Positions 1 through 7,486 of a stretch of 51,232 bases of DNA are shown here, in pieces. The notes beneath the pieces were generated by a model. The model ran no database searches. It saw nothing but the letters and a program-made list of their open reading frames with translations, and was not told the origin of the DNA. Source of the stretch: an uncultured Lachnospiraceae bacterium (lineage in GTDB: Bacteria > Bacillota > Clostridia > Lachnospirales > Lachnospiraceae); NCBI GenBank assembly GCA_947625755.1, contig CANQPJ010000013.1, forward strand, positions 1 through 51,232, in the 5' to 3' direction. A program made the position numbers and the translations under genes. Every line of letters starts with the position of its first letter. Within the stretch, counting starts at the first letter, position 1.

Positions 1-229
1 AATATATGTAATTGATTCTCACCAGTTAGGGATTTGACAAGATTTTACATATATAACTGTCTTGTTTTGTAAACAATATATGTAATTTATTCCCACCAGT
101 TAGGGATTTCCCGAGATTTTACATATATATATTTGGCTTGCTTTGCAAAGAATATATGTAATTCATTCTCACCCATCATGAATTTCCCAATAATTTACAC
201 GTATACCTGACAGCTTGATAAAATTTCTT
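1..229. repeat. Tandem array of three 74-76 bp hairpin repeats (array 1)
   Basis: Three units begin with TATATGTAA at 3, 77 and 153 and close with the inverted arm TTACATATA at 45-53 and 119-127, with a degenerate form (TTACACGTATA) at 195-205. Each unit is therefore an inverted repeat of about 51 bp, followed by a spacer of about 20 bp with a loosely shared CTTGnnnTGnnAAA pattern. The loop of units 1 and 2 carries CACCAGTTAGGGATTT; unit 3 carries CCATCATGAATTT. The array runs off the left edge of the window, so more units may lie outside. It sits directly downstream of the nitroreductase gene. The same family recurs at 21490-21860. Confidence 0.85.
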
Positions 230-273
230 TTATTTTCAGACAGCGATTAAATATTATTGAATTGTTACCATCT

Positions 274-804
274 TTATCTGGCATAACCTTCCCAATGAAT
301 TTTATCCTGTTCTGTTTCATCCCAGTTCCGTGGTTTTTCAGTCTGTGTTGGAATACCTAGAGAAAGTATTGCCTCCACCTCATAATAGTCCGGAATATCA
401 AGAAGCTGTTTTACATATGCTCCGGAATCCTGTTGAGACATCGTCTTTCTCAATCGCTCCTGCACCCAGCATGCGGCAATTCCTAAATTTTCTGCCATTA
501 AAAGCATATATCCCATGGAAAGACTGCAGTCCTCCACCCATGCATCTGCTTTTCTTGTATCGCCAATCACAACAACAGCGCAGGAAGCATCTGACAACAT
601 TCCTGCTCCTGCCTGTTTACTTTTCGCCAGTTTTTCTAAAGTGCTCTTGTCCTCAATTACAATCAATTCTACCGGACGAATATTTTTACTGCTTGGAGCA
701 AGTAATCCCGCCCGTAAAATCATGTTTAATTTATCTGTTGATATTTTATCGTCATTGTATTTTCTGATACTTCTTCTGTTTTTCATAATTTGCAATAATT
801 CCAT
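274..804 (-). CDS. Nitroreductase family protein (FMN-dependent oxidoreductase)
   Basis: A 176-residue protein of the nitroreductase/FMN reductase fold. The N-terminal RRSIRKYNDDKI segment is the classical FMN-phosphate-binding Arg-rich start, followed by LLAPSSKNIRPVEL (the APSSxNxQP-like flavin contact), a central AENLGIAACWVQ helix and a C-terminal LSLGIPT segment. Such enzymes use NAD(P)H to reduce nitro compounds, quinones or flavins in the cytosol; the substrate here is unknown. The length is at the short end of the family. The start is supported by AGGAGG eight bases before the ATG. It is a single gene, with no partner on its strand; its 3' end runs straight into repeat array 1. Confidence 0.88.
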   Translation of the reverse strand: MELLQIMKNRRSIRKYNDDKISTDKLNMILRAGLLAPSSKNIRPVELIVIEDKSTLEKLAKSKQAGAGMLSDASCAVVVIGDTRKADAWVEDCSLSMGYMLLMAENLGIAACWVQERLRKTMSQQDSGAYVKQLLDIPDYYEVEAILSLGIPTQTEKPRNWDETEQDKIHWEGYAR

Positions 805-840
805 ATCTGCTTCCTCCTGTTTAATATTTCAAAAAATCAA

Positions 841-873
841 TTTATCAATCATGATTTTGTGCCACATGATAAA
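841..873 (-). promoter_or_regulatory. Imperfect palindrome in the nitroreductase 5' leader
   Basis: TTTATCA (841-847) and TGATAAA (867-873) form an inverted repeat, with ATCATG/CATGAT nested inside. It lies about 40 bp upstream of the nitroreductase start, just below a plausible minus-strand -10 (TATACT). It could be an operator for a redox-responsive regulator or a leader hairpin. Only the symmetry is visible; the role is inference. Confidence 0.35.
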
Positions 874-904
874 TAAAGTATACTAAAAAAAGTAAATTTT
901 GAAA

Positions 905-940
905 ATAAAAAAGCAGAACCGATAACCCGATCTGCTTTTA
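905..940 (-). terminator. Rho-independent terminator of the NYN gene
   Basis: AAAAGCAGA (909-917) pairs perfectly with TCTGCTTTT (931-939). Read on the minus strand, the stem is followed by TTTTTTATTTT. It lies 36 bp beyond the stop codon of the NYN-domain gene. Confidence 0.85.
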
Positions 941-975
941 AACATTACTATTTTTGACCTCTATTTCATATTATA

Positions 976-1728
976 TTATTTGTCCCAAAGACCATCTTCC
1001 CGAAGTCTTTTCCAGTTTGCTTCAAGAATCTTTGGCTTTTTGCCTTTATACTTTTTTTCAGTCATATTCAGATATTTGTTATTCATCAAATCATTTAATG
1101 CAACCTGTATGCGTTCTCTTGATATACCGGTGTGGGCTGATACATTTTCTACTGTTTTTGAATATGTAGCCATCTTGCGCCTTTTCTTTAAAATAAACAG
1201 CGACTGTAATATCGCATCATAATAGTACTGTTTTTCCTGATTCGACCTTGGCATTTCTACATACGAATTAGCGGAAGCCTTCAGCTTATTGCTTAATGAA
1301 TGCTTTACGCCATATATAATCACTTTTTTTCTGGTTTCTCTTAAATATTTGATTGCCAAGTCAAAATGGGCATCTCCAGTAAATATAATAAAAATATCCG
1401 CTGCACTCTTTTTTGCCGCCTCACGGTATATTGCATCCAGCATAATAAAATCAGTGAAATCTTTATCTACGCCATCTTTAGTACTGGCTGTATGAACTAC
1501 ATTTTTTGTTATTTTTTCTAATCTTGGCAATTCATTTTCAATGGGATTTCCATGAAAATCTCCGAAAAATGTTATATTTTTTATGTTATATTCTTCTTTT
1601 AATTCTTTAACCCATTCTTCAACATTCGGCTTCATCGAGAAAATATTATTATATCCGTAATACCAATGCTCATAATCTACAAATACCGCTGCGGAACTTT
1701 TACCACGAAATAATCCGCTTAACATCAT
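976..1728 (-). CDS. NYN (PIN-like) domain protein with C-terminal winged-helix region
   Basis: A 250-residue protein. The N-terminal 160 residues look like a NYN domain, a PIN-like nuclease fold: VFVDYEHW (first acidic residue), FFGDFHGN, DKDFTDFIMLDAIY and FTGDAHFD supply the usual set of conserved aspartates, so the metal site appears intact. The C-terminal 80 residues (SKTVENVSAHTGISRERIQ...LNDLMNNKYL) read as a helix-turn-helix or winged-helix module. This matches LabA/YacP-like proteins thought to act on RNA, but the target is unknown. Two tandem ATG codons follow AAGGAGGAGG; the first was taken as start. The gene has its own promoter and terminator, so it is a monocistronic unit. No antitoxin-like partner lies next to it. 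Confidence 0.75.
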   Translation of the reverse strand: MMLSGLFRGKSSAAVFVDYEHWYYGYNNIFSMKPNVEEWVKELKEEYNIKNITFFGDFHGNPIENELPRLEKITKNVVHTASTKDGVDKDFTDFIMLDAIYREAAKKSAADIFIIFTGDAHFDLAIKYLRETRKKVIIYGVKHSLSNKLKASANSYVEMPRSNQEKQYYYDAILQSLFILKKRRKMATYSKTVENVSAHTGISRERIQVALNDLMNNKYLNMTEKKYKGKKPKILEANWKRLREDGLWDK

Positions 1729-1758
1729 CCTCCTCCTTTCTTACAGTTTTCCCTATAC

Positions 1759-1786
1759 ATTATAACAGACTTTAAAAATATGTCAC
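1759..1786 (-). promoter_or_regulatory. Sigma-A-type promoter for the NYN gene
   Basis: On the minus strand GTGACA is followed after 16 bp by TATAAT, with a TG extended -10 (CTGTTATAAT). The start codon is about 30 bp downstream. Confidence 0.7.
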
Positions 1787-1814
1787 GGAAAAGATTTCGA
1801 CCTTTACTGCCAAA

Positions 1815-1843
1815 AAGAAGTATCTCTGTAAGAGGTACTTCTT
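1815..1843 (-). terminator. Hairpin terminator downstream of the decayed gene
   Basis: AAGAAGTATCTC (1815-1826) pairs with GAGGTACTTCTT (1832-1843) with one G.T pair and a 5-nt loop. The minus-strand read ends in CTTCTTTTTG. It would terminate transcription coming from the pseudogene at 1922-2293. Apart from this hairpin and the NYN promoter, nothing further was seen between 1729 and 1921. Confidence 0.6.
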
Positions 1844-1921
1844 TCCCTGTTATGTTCTATGCTCTTTTTTTAATTCATATCCGTGTTGTTGAAAAATTAT
1901 TCTCACCTGTTTGAGGCGATT

Positions 1922-2293
1922 TTATGATGTTATATATTCCATATAATAAAATGGTTTTATCTGTAAACCATTACTGTTTTCCATTTCTAATAGTAAGGAT
2001 AAAAGCTCTTCATTTGCCTCTCCCCGTGTCCAAAACAAGGCATTCATTGGTTGCTTTCTATCTTTGTATTTTTGCATAATTCATATAGTTTCATTACCGT
2101 TTCCTGGTCTGTTACCTTTAAATCAAGAAATTCTGATGAAACGTATACTTCTGATATATCATCTGAAGATTGTGTCAACCAGTTCGGATAAATAATTACT
2201 TTAAATGCCAATGTCCTGATTACAAAAAACAGTAATATGAATAAAATTATTATAAATGGAATTATAAATATTTTCTTCTTTATTATTTAACAT
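1922..2293 (-). pseudogene. Decayed tandem copy of the neighbouring membrane-anchored protein
   Basis: This stretch lacks a long open frame but aligns along its whole length with the intact gene at 2327-3154. After a one-base frameshift just past the ATG (2293), the frame reads KKKIFIIPFIIILFILLF, then WLTQ, VSSEFLDLKVTDQ and LYELCKNTKI, all close to the intact copy. A first deletion then joins CKNTKI to KQPMNA and shifts the frame. The next part reads FWTRGEANEELLSLLL, and a second deletion joins LQIK to IKPFYYMEYITS before the stop at 1922. Two internal deletions plus two frameshifts make it non-functional. It is a tandem duplication that decayed in place. Confidence 0.85.
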
Positions 2294-2326
2294 TATTATC
2301 TCATCCCGATATTTTAACCATTTATC

Positions 2327-3154
2327 CTAATGCATCATATATCGCATATAATAAAATGGTTTTATTTTTTTAACAACTTTCCATAACAAGTCCTTTTCCT
2401 TTACGTCGTCATCATCAAAATATATAATATCTGTCACATGTTCCTGATTCTCTTCATACAAAAATGAAACATATCCCTGACCAAACGTAATATCTGAAAT
2501 TTTTGTCTTTTTCATCAATGACAGACACTGTTCTTTCAGCTTCGAATTATTTGTATTTAAAGAATATTCCGTTAAGCTGATAGATCCACTTATTCCTTCT
2601 TTATATGTTGATTTATCTGACTTTCTTAAGTTAATTATTTTATTAAAATCCTTCTCATGCGCTTCTAAACATTCTTTAACTTCAGTAAATACCTGTTCTT
2701 GCTCTGCTTTTATCTGCAAATTATTACTGCTTTCCATGTCTAATAGTAAAGATAAAAGTTCCTCGTTCGCTTCTCCCCGCATCCAACAAAATGCATTCAT
2801 CGGTTGCTTTAGTACAACACCATCATTCTTACAATCAATAATATCAGATGAATTATTTTTATATATAAATTTTATACTGAAACAATCTGACATATTTGCA
2901 TTACGTTCAGACGTATCAAATTCCAAGTTTTTTATCTTTGTATTCTTGCATAGGTTATATAACTTACTCATCATTTTCTGATCTGTTATTTCTAAATCGA
3001 GAAATTCTGATGAAATATTTACTTTAGATATATTAGTCACAGGTTGTGTTAACCATTTTGGATAAATGATTATACCAATTACCCCAAATAGCACTATTAA
3101 CAAAACTATTATTAGCGGAATTATAAATATTTTCTTCTTTTTATCTTTTAGCAT
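2327..3154 (-). CDS. Membrane-anchored protein of unknown function
   Basis: About 275 residues. After a short basic start (MLKDKKKK) there is one strongly hydrophobic segment of about 24 residues (FIIPLIIVLLIVLFGVIGII), then a hydrophilic, mostly extracytoplasmic domain. I do not recognise the family. The start was placed at 3154 rather than the ATG eight codons upstream because GGTGGAG lies eight bases before it and because the decayed paralogue begins at the same place. It stands alone between its own pseudogene copy and the dapL terminator. The domain repeats the pattern 'xISxVxxSSEFLDLxITDxxxxxKLYxLCKxTKI' and later 'LSLMKKTKISDITF', hinting at two related halves; this is inference. Confidence 0.7.
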   Translation of the reverse strand: MLKDKKKKIFIIPLIIVLLIVLFGVIGIIIYPKWLTQPVTNISKVNISSEFLDLEITDQKMMSKLYNLCKNTKIKNLEFDTSERNANMSDCFSIKFIYKNNSSDIIDCKNDGVVLKQPMNAFCWMRGEANEELLSLLLDMESSNNLQIKAEQEQVFTEVKECLEAHEKDFNKIINLRKSDKSTYKEGISGSISLTEYSLNTNNSKLKEQCLSLMKKTKISDITFGQGYVSFLYEENQEHVTDIIYFDDDDVKEKDLLWKVVKKIKPFYYMRYMMH

Positions 3155-3268
3155 TATTATTCTCTCCACCTTTATCATAAACTAAAACTGGCGTATTCCT
3201 AAAATCTCATAAAATAAATTATCTGGACAAACGGATGGATTACTTATATTTTTTCGCAATATTACAAT

Positions 3269-3310
3269 AAAAGGGCTCTTGTTTATTACAAAAATAATCA
3301 AAAGCCCTTT
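3269..3310 (-). terminator. Terminator of the glnA-ANTAR-dapL operon
   Basis: AAAGGGCTCTTG (3270-3281) and CAAAAGCCCTTT (about 3299-3310) pair over 12 bp with one mismatch. On the minus strand the stem is followed by TTTTATTG. It lies 14 bp after the dapL stop. Confidence 0.8.
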
Positions 3311-3323
3311 CATATGATTTACA

Positions 3324-4538
3324 TTATAACTTCTTTATTCTCTCAATCGCCTTCAGCGTATTCTCATATGTACCAAAAGCTGTCAGTCGGAAATATCCTT
3401 CACCGCTTGGTCCAAAGCCGGAACCCGGTGTTCCCACAATATTTGCATTGGCAAGTAAGTAGTCAAAGAAATCCCATGATGACATTCCATCCGGAGTTTC
3501 AAGCCAGACATACGGTGCATTCACACCACCGCTTACAGTAAATCCTGCAGCTTTTAATCCATCCATAATGATTTTCGCATTGTTCATATAGTAGGCTACC
3601 TGCTCTTTTGTCTGTGCTTTTCCGGCTGTCGAATAAACCGCCTCGCCTGCTCTCTGAATAATGTATGGAGCGCCATTGAACTTTGTCCCATGTCTTCTTG
3701 CCCAGAGTACATTTAATTTTACACCATTTGATTCTAATTCTTTTGGAATTACGGTAAATCCAAGTCTTGTTCCGGTAAATCCGGCATTCTTTGAAAAACT
3801 CCTAAGCTCTATCGCACACGTTTTTGCACCGTCACATTCATAGATACTGTGTGGCACATCATCTTCTGAAATATATGCTTCATAAGCAGCATCATAGATA
3901 ATCACTGCGCCGACTTTATTGGCATAATCTACCCATTCCTGCAACTGTGTTTTTGTAATTGTAGAGCCGGTTGGATTATTTGGAAAACATAAGTAAATAA
4001 TATCCGGTGTTTCCTTTGGAAGTTTTGGCGCAAAATTTGTTTCCTTCGTACATGGCATATAAATTACATTACTCCATCTTTCCTGCTCTGCAATATAATC
4101 ACCGGTTCTGCCGGACATGGCATTTGTATCAACATAAACGGGATAAACAGGATCACATACTGCAATTCTGTTATTGTCCGCGAAAATATCTCCAATATTT
4201 CCGGAATCTGATTTTGCCCCATCACTTACAAAGATTTCATCCAGAGCAATCTCAATACCTCTTGCCTTGTAATCATTTTCCCTGATAGCGCTTCTCAAAA
4301 ATTCATATCCAAGGTCAGGCGCATATCCATGAAATGTTGCGGCATCTGCCATCTCATCTACTGCCTTATGCATTGCTTCTATTACAGCAGGACAAAGAGG
4401 CTGTGTCACATCACCGATTCCAAGACTGATAACGTCTTTTTCAGGATTTGCCTCCTTATAAGCTGCCACTTTTTTTGCAATATTTGAGAATAAATAACTT
4501 CCCGGTAATTTTAAATAATTTTCATTAATCTTGTACAT
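3324..4538 (-). CDS. dapL: LL-diaminopimelate aminotransferase
   Basis: A 404-residue class I/II fold PLP aminotransferase that converts tetrahydrodipicolinate directly to LL-diaminopimelate with glutamate as amino donor, feeding lysine and peptidoglycan synthesis. Diagnostic DapL features are present: SLGIGDVTQPLCPAV near residue 40, HGYAPDLGYEFLR, FVSDGAKSDSGNIGDIF, and the PLP lysine in SFSKNAGFTGTRLGF at about residue 249. The length matches the family (about 400-410). The start follows an AGGAGAG-type site. It is the third gene of the glnA-ANTAR-dapL unit, 18 bp behind the ANTAR gene, and is closed by a terminator. Co-transcription with glnA makes sense because the enzyme consumes glutamate nitrogen; that link is inference. 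Confidence 0.95.
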   Translation of the reverse strand: MYKINENYLKLPGSYLFSNIAKKVAAYKEANPEKDVISLGIGDVTQPLCPAVIEAMHKAVDEMADAATFHGYAPDLGYEFLRSAIRENDYKARGIEIALDEIFVSDGAKSDSGNIGDIFADNNRIAVCDPVYPVYVDTNAMSGRTGDYIAEQERWSNVIYMPCTKETNFAPKLPKETPDIIYLCFPNNPTGSTITKTQLQEWVDYANKVGAVIIYDAAYEAYISEDDVPHSIYECDGAKTCAIELRSFSKNAGFTGTRLGFTVIPKELESNGVKLNVLWARRHGTKFNGAPYIIQRAGEAVYSTAGKAQTKEQVAYYMNNAKIIMDGLKAAGFTVSGGVNAPYVWLETPDGMSSWDFFDYLLANANIVGTPGSGFGPSGEGYFRLTAFGTYENTLKAIERIKKL

Positions 4539-4556
4539 CTCTCCTACCTCCTATAA

Positions 4557-5105
4557 CTATTCCTGATACATAATTTTCAGTATTGAAGCCGCAGTTTCGA
4601 CCATGGTTCTTCCACTGTCCATGGCAGATTTCTGCACATATCTGTGAGCTTCATTTTCTGACATATTATTCATTTGCATAAGAACTGCCTTTGCCTCTTC
4701 TACGATACTCTGCTCTTCTTCACTCCTTTTGGGCGGAATTTTTTTCCTCCGGCTGAATTTTGCATAGATGTTATTTTCCATCATCTCAACAGAGTTTAAA
4801 AAATCCCGGACCTTAATCGGCATTTCAAGCATTGCTACGCCTGTCTCATCTTCGAGAAGTTTTTGCCGCGATGCCACAAGGAGCATCTCAAACCTTCCCT
4901 CTACATAATCCAGAATATCCGTATAAGGCATATCAGGCATTCTATATCCACTGATTATTACCCCTTCACCCAGAGAATCTGCCAGCGTGATTGCCTTTCC
5001 ACCGGTACTGCAGTGGAAAACGTTATCGTATCCATTGCGTACTAATAAATTTCGAATCGCCCTGCTGTCCTCTATTTTGGGGAACACTACTATTATTCCT
5101 GCCAA
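4557..5105 (-). CDS. ANTAR-domain RNA-binding regulator with degenerate receiver
   Basis: A 182-residue protein. Residues 1-120 have the receiver layout, but the acidic pocket and phospho-acceptor are missing: the first strand reads VVFPKIED instead of having paired Asp, and the site before RMPDM has Gly (SGYRMPDM) where Asp is expected. Residues 125-182 (EEEQSIVEEAKAVLMQMNNM...EAHRYVQKSAMDSGRTMVETA) are an ANTAR domain, which binds paired hexaloop hairpins in RNA and prevents termination. The start codon is TTG, chosen because AGGAGG sits five to six bases upstream. It lies 14 bp after glnA and 18 bp before dapL. Lacking a phosphorylation site, it may be controlled by protein contact, perhaps with glutamine synthetase; this is inference. 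Confidence 0.85.
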   Translation of the reverse strand: MAGIIVVFPKIEDSRAIRNLLVRNGYDNVFHCSTGGKAITLADSLGEGVIISGYRMPDMPYTDILDYVEGRFEMLLVASRQKLLEDETGVAMLEMPIKVRDFLNSVEMMENNIYAKFSRRKKIPPKRSEEEQSIVEEAKAVLMQMNNMSENEAHRYVQKSAMDSGRTMVETAASILKIMYQE

Positions 5106-5119
5106 ACCTGCCTCCTACA

Positions 5120-6451
5120 TTAAATGCAGCCTAAATATCTATCAATCTCCCAATCGGTAACCTGTGATGTGTACTCATCCCATTCAGCTCTCTTGGCTTT
5201 TACATATTTATAAAATACTTCTTCGCCTAATACATTTTTCATAAATTCAGATTTTTTCATTTCCTGTATTGCCTCATAAAGATTTCTTGGAAGACTGGCG
5301 ATGCCCGCCTCGGCTCTTTCTTTTTCAGTCATCTCAAAAATATCCTTCTGTACGCTTGCCGGAGGAGTAATTGCATTCTTAATGCCATCCAGTCCTGCTG
5401 CAAGGCATACAGCAAATGCCAGATACGGATTCGTGGCGCAATCCGGACATCTAAGCTCTACTCTTGTCCCCGAGCCTCTGGCTGCCGGAACTCTCACCAA
5501 CGGACTTCTATTGGTAGCGGACCATGCAATATATGTCGGAGCCTCATATCCCGGAACCAGTCTCTTATAAGAATTGACGATTGGATTGGTAATAGCTGAC
5601 ATTGCCCTCATATGTTTCATAATTCCGCCGATAAAATAATATGCCTCTTTGCTCAATCCGTTTGAATCTTCCTTATCTGCAAAAATATTTTTTCCGAACA
5701 TATCCGACAGGGACATATTTATGTGCATACCGGAACCACATACACCATATTTTGGTTTCGGCATAAAAGTTGCATAAAGTCCATGTCTTTTTGCAATAGT
5801 CTTTACGGTCAGTTTATATGTCATAATTCTGTCTGCGGTTTCTAATGCTTCACCGTATTTAAAATTTATTTCATGCTGGGCAGGAGCAACTTCATGATGG
5901 GAAGCCTCTACTTCAAAGCCCATTTCTTCCAAATTCAACACAATATCCCTACGGGCATTTTCTCCCAAATCCGTAGGACCTAAATCAAAGTATCCGGCAT
6001 TTTCATGAGTAATTGTTGTAGGTCCGCCATTATCATCTGTGTGGAATAAGAAAAATTCACATTCCGGACCGACATTGAATACATATCCCATGTCTGCTGC
6101 CTCTTTGATAACCTTTTTCAATATATATCTGGGGTCATTTTCCAACTGCGTACCATCCGGTTTATATACATCGCAGAGCATTCTTGCCACCTTTCCCTGA
6201 TGCGGTCTAAATGGAAGTATCTCAAATGTATCATAGTCCGGATACAGATACATATCTGACTCTTCAATTCTGGCGAATCCTTCAATAGAGGAACCATCAA
6301 ACATAATCTTATTATCTAATGCTTTTGCTAATTGGCTTTTTGTAATTGCCACATTTTTTAATGTTCCAAAAAGATCAGTAAACTGAAGTCTGATAAATTC
6401 TACGTCTTCCGTTTCCGCCATATTTAAAATTTTCTGTTTTGTATATCCCAT
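5120..6451 (-). CDS. glnA: Glutamine synthetase, type I
   Basis: A 443-residue GSI enzyme that makes glutamine from glutamate, ammonia and ATP in the cytosol, normally as a dodecamer. The length equals the Bacillus-type GSI-alpha form (444), without the adenylylation insert. Signature stretches include [16 protein letters not shown] near residue 50, the metal/ATP site [27 protein letters not shown], the [13 protein letters not shown] substrate loop and a C-terminal [16 protein letters not shown]. Start ATG follows GGAAGGAG. It is the promoter-proximal gene of the glnA-ANTAR-dapL operon and has a near-consensus promoter. GSI-alpha enzymes are controlled by feedback inhibition and protein binding, so the adjacent ANTAR protein is a likely partner (inference). 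Confidence 0.97.
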   Translation of the reverse strand: MGYTKQKILNMAETEDVEFIRLQFTDLFGTLKNVAITKSQLAKALDNKIMFDGSSIEGFARIEESDMYLYPDYDTFEILPFRPHQGKVARMLCDVYKPDGTQLENDPRYILKKVIKEAADMGYVFNVGPECEFFLFHTDDNGGPTTITHENAGYFDLGPTDLGENARRDIVLNLEEMGFEVEASHHEVAPAQHEINFKYGEALETADRIMTYKLTVKTIAKRHGLYATFMPKPKYGVCGSGMHINMSLSDMFGKNIFADKEDSNGLSKEAYYFIGGIMKHMRAMSAITNPIVNSYKRLVPGYEAPTYIAWSATNRSPLVRVPAARGSGTRVELRCPDCATNPYLAFAVCLAAGLDGIKNAITPPASVQKDIFEMTEKERAEAGIASLPRNLYEAIQEMKKSEFMKNVLGEEVFYKYVKAKRAEWDEYTSQVTDWEIDRYLGCI

Positions 6452-6486
6452 CTTTTACTCCTTCCAAAAATGAAATTTTCTATTAA

Positions 6487-6515
6487 ATAATATCAAATCA
6501 GAATACCCTCGTCAA
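6487..6515 (-). promoter_or_regulatory. glnA promoter
   Basis: On the minus strand TTGACG, a 17-bp spacer and TATTAT precede the glnA ATG by about 35 bp. The leader is then only about 30 nt, too short for the two-hairpin RNA that ANTAR proteins usually bind. Upstream, at 6544-6550 and 6569-6575, GACGAAA occurs twice as direct repeats 25 bp apart, a possible activator or repressor site. Confidence 0.75.
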
Positions 6516-6594
6516 CAAAAGACATTTTTCCATTGCGTTATATGACGAAAGTTTTTTTAATAAAACACGACGAAAAACTTTCCATATAATTCTA

Positions 6595-6623
6595 TTGCAA
6601 TTCCAGTCATTAAATTATAGAAT
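6595..6623 (+). promoter_or_regulatory. Promoter of the L,D-transpeptidase operon
   Basis: TTGCAA (6595-6600), a 17-bp spacer and TAGAAT (6618-6623), 57 bp before the start codon of the L,D-transpeptidase gene. It is divergent from the glnA promoter. Confidence 0.6.
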
Positions 6624-6679
6624 AATATTTATTAACGCAAAGAAATAAACGATAGGATGCGAAATTTGGAGAAACTTTT

Positions 6680-7474
6680 ATGATAAATAAATATAAAAAA
6701 CAGATTGGATTAGGAATTTTTCTTACAATGCTGGCAGCAATATTTTTTACTTTGTGTATCAGGGATATTCATTCCGAAAACTTCCAGGCGAAAGCTCCGG
6801 ATACCACTGACTTTACGAACCGGACAGAGGAATTTTCCACATGGGAAAACAATGTGAGTACAATCGGCGCAGAAACCGAAGCCCCGACGCGCAAAACAGA
6901 AAAGAAAACAAAGAAATTTTCCATAAACAAAATTATGAAAAAACATAAGGACAAACTGCCATTTAAAATCAAAGTAAACCGGGCAGAAAATTTTGTCACT
7001 GTATATACATTAAATAAAAAAGGAAAATATAAAATTCCGTACAAGACTTTTTGGTGTTCTACCGGCGCCACCATTGATTCCACACCATTGGGAGAATTTC
7101 AGATGACGGAGCGTTATGACTGGAGAATTATGGTAGACGGAACTTATGCCCAATATGCCATTAGAATATATGGTCCTATTATGTTACACTCAATACCATA
7201 TACTGCGGCAAGCCATGATAGTATGGAATACTGGGAATATAACAAGTTAGGAAAACCTGCATCTTTGGGCTGCGTCAGACTTCAGGCAGGAGATATTAAA
7301 TGGATTTATGATCATTGTAAAAATGGAACAAAAGTCGTTATATATGAAAAACCAAACGAACGTCCGGCGATTAAAATTCCAAAACTGAAAAAACTGAAAG
7401 CAAACGATAAAAACAGAGGCTGGGACCCATCGGATCCCGTAAAAGATAATCCATGGTTAAAACAAAAAAAGTAA
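6680..7474 (+). CDS. L,D-transpeptidase (YkuD family), membrane-anchored
   Basis: 264 residues. A signal-anchor segment (IGLGIFLTMLAAIFFTLC) at about residues 9-27 is followed by a Thr/Lys-rich linker and the YkuD catalytic domain. This family links peptidoglycan stem peptides 3-3 or attaches proteins outside the membrane. The active-site pattern is present: MLHSIPY (His about 169), then LGKPASLGCVRL with the catalytic Cys at about 198. The usual S/T-H-G-C is SLGC here, a common variant. An acidic/basic C-terminal tail (NRGWDPSDPVKDNPWL) is unusual. TTGGAG lies nine bases before the ATG. First gene of a three-gene plus-strand unit; the next gene starts 12 bp downstream. Confidence 0.9.
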   Translation: MINKYKKQIGLGIFLTMLAAIFFTLCIRDIHSENFQAKAPDTTDFTNRTEEFSTWENNVSTIGAETEAPTRKTEKKTKKFSINKIMKKHKDKLPFKIKVNRAENFVTVYTLNKKGKYKIPYKTFWCSTGATIDSTPLGEFQMTERYDWRIMVDGTYAQYAIRIYGPIMLHSIPYTAASHDSMEYWEYNKLGKPASLGCVRLQAGDIKWIYDHCKNGTKVVIYEKPNERPAIKIPKLKKLKANDKNRGWDPSDPVKDNPWLKQKK

Positions 7475-7486
7475 TGGAGCAAACTT

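Noticed and set aside
330-767. Plus-strand open frames opposite the nitroreductase and similar shadows across the window
   Set aside because: They overlap clearly recognised genes on the opposite strand, lack ribosome sites and have no family features.
976-1728. Toxin-antitoxin reading of the NYN gene
   Set aside because: PIN-like nucleases can be toxins, but no small partner gene adjoins it and the gene is monocistronic with a C-terminal winged-helix region.
6452-6679. ANTAR target hairpins or a glutamine riboswitch before glnA
   Set aside because: The promoter lies within 35 bp of the start codon, so the leader is too short; no paired hexaloop hairpins or glutamine-riboswitch consensus were seen.
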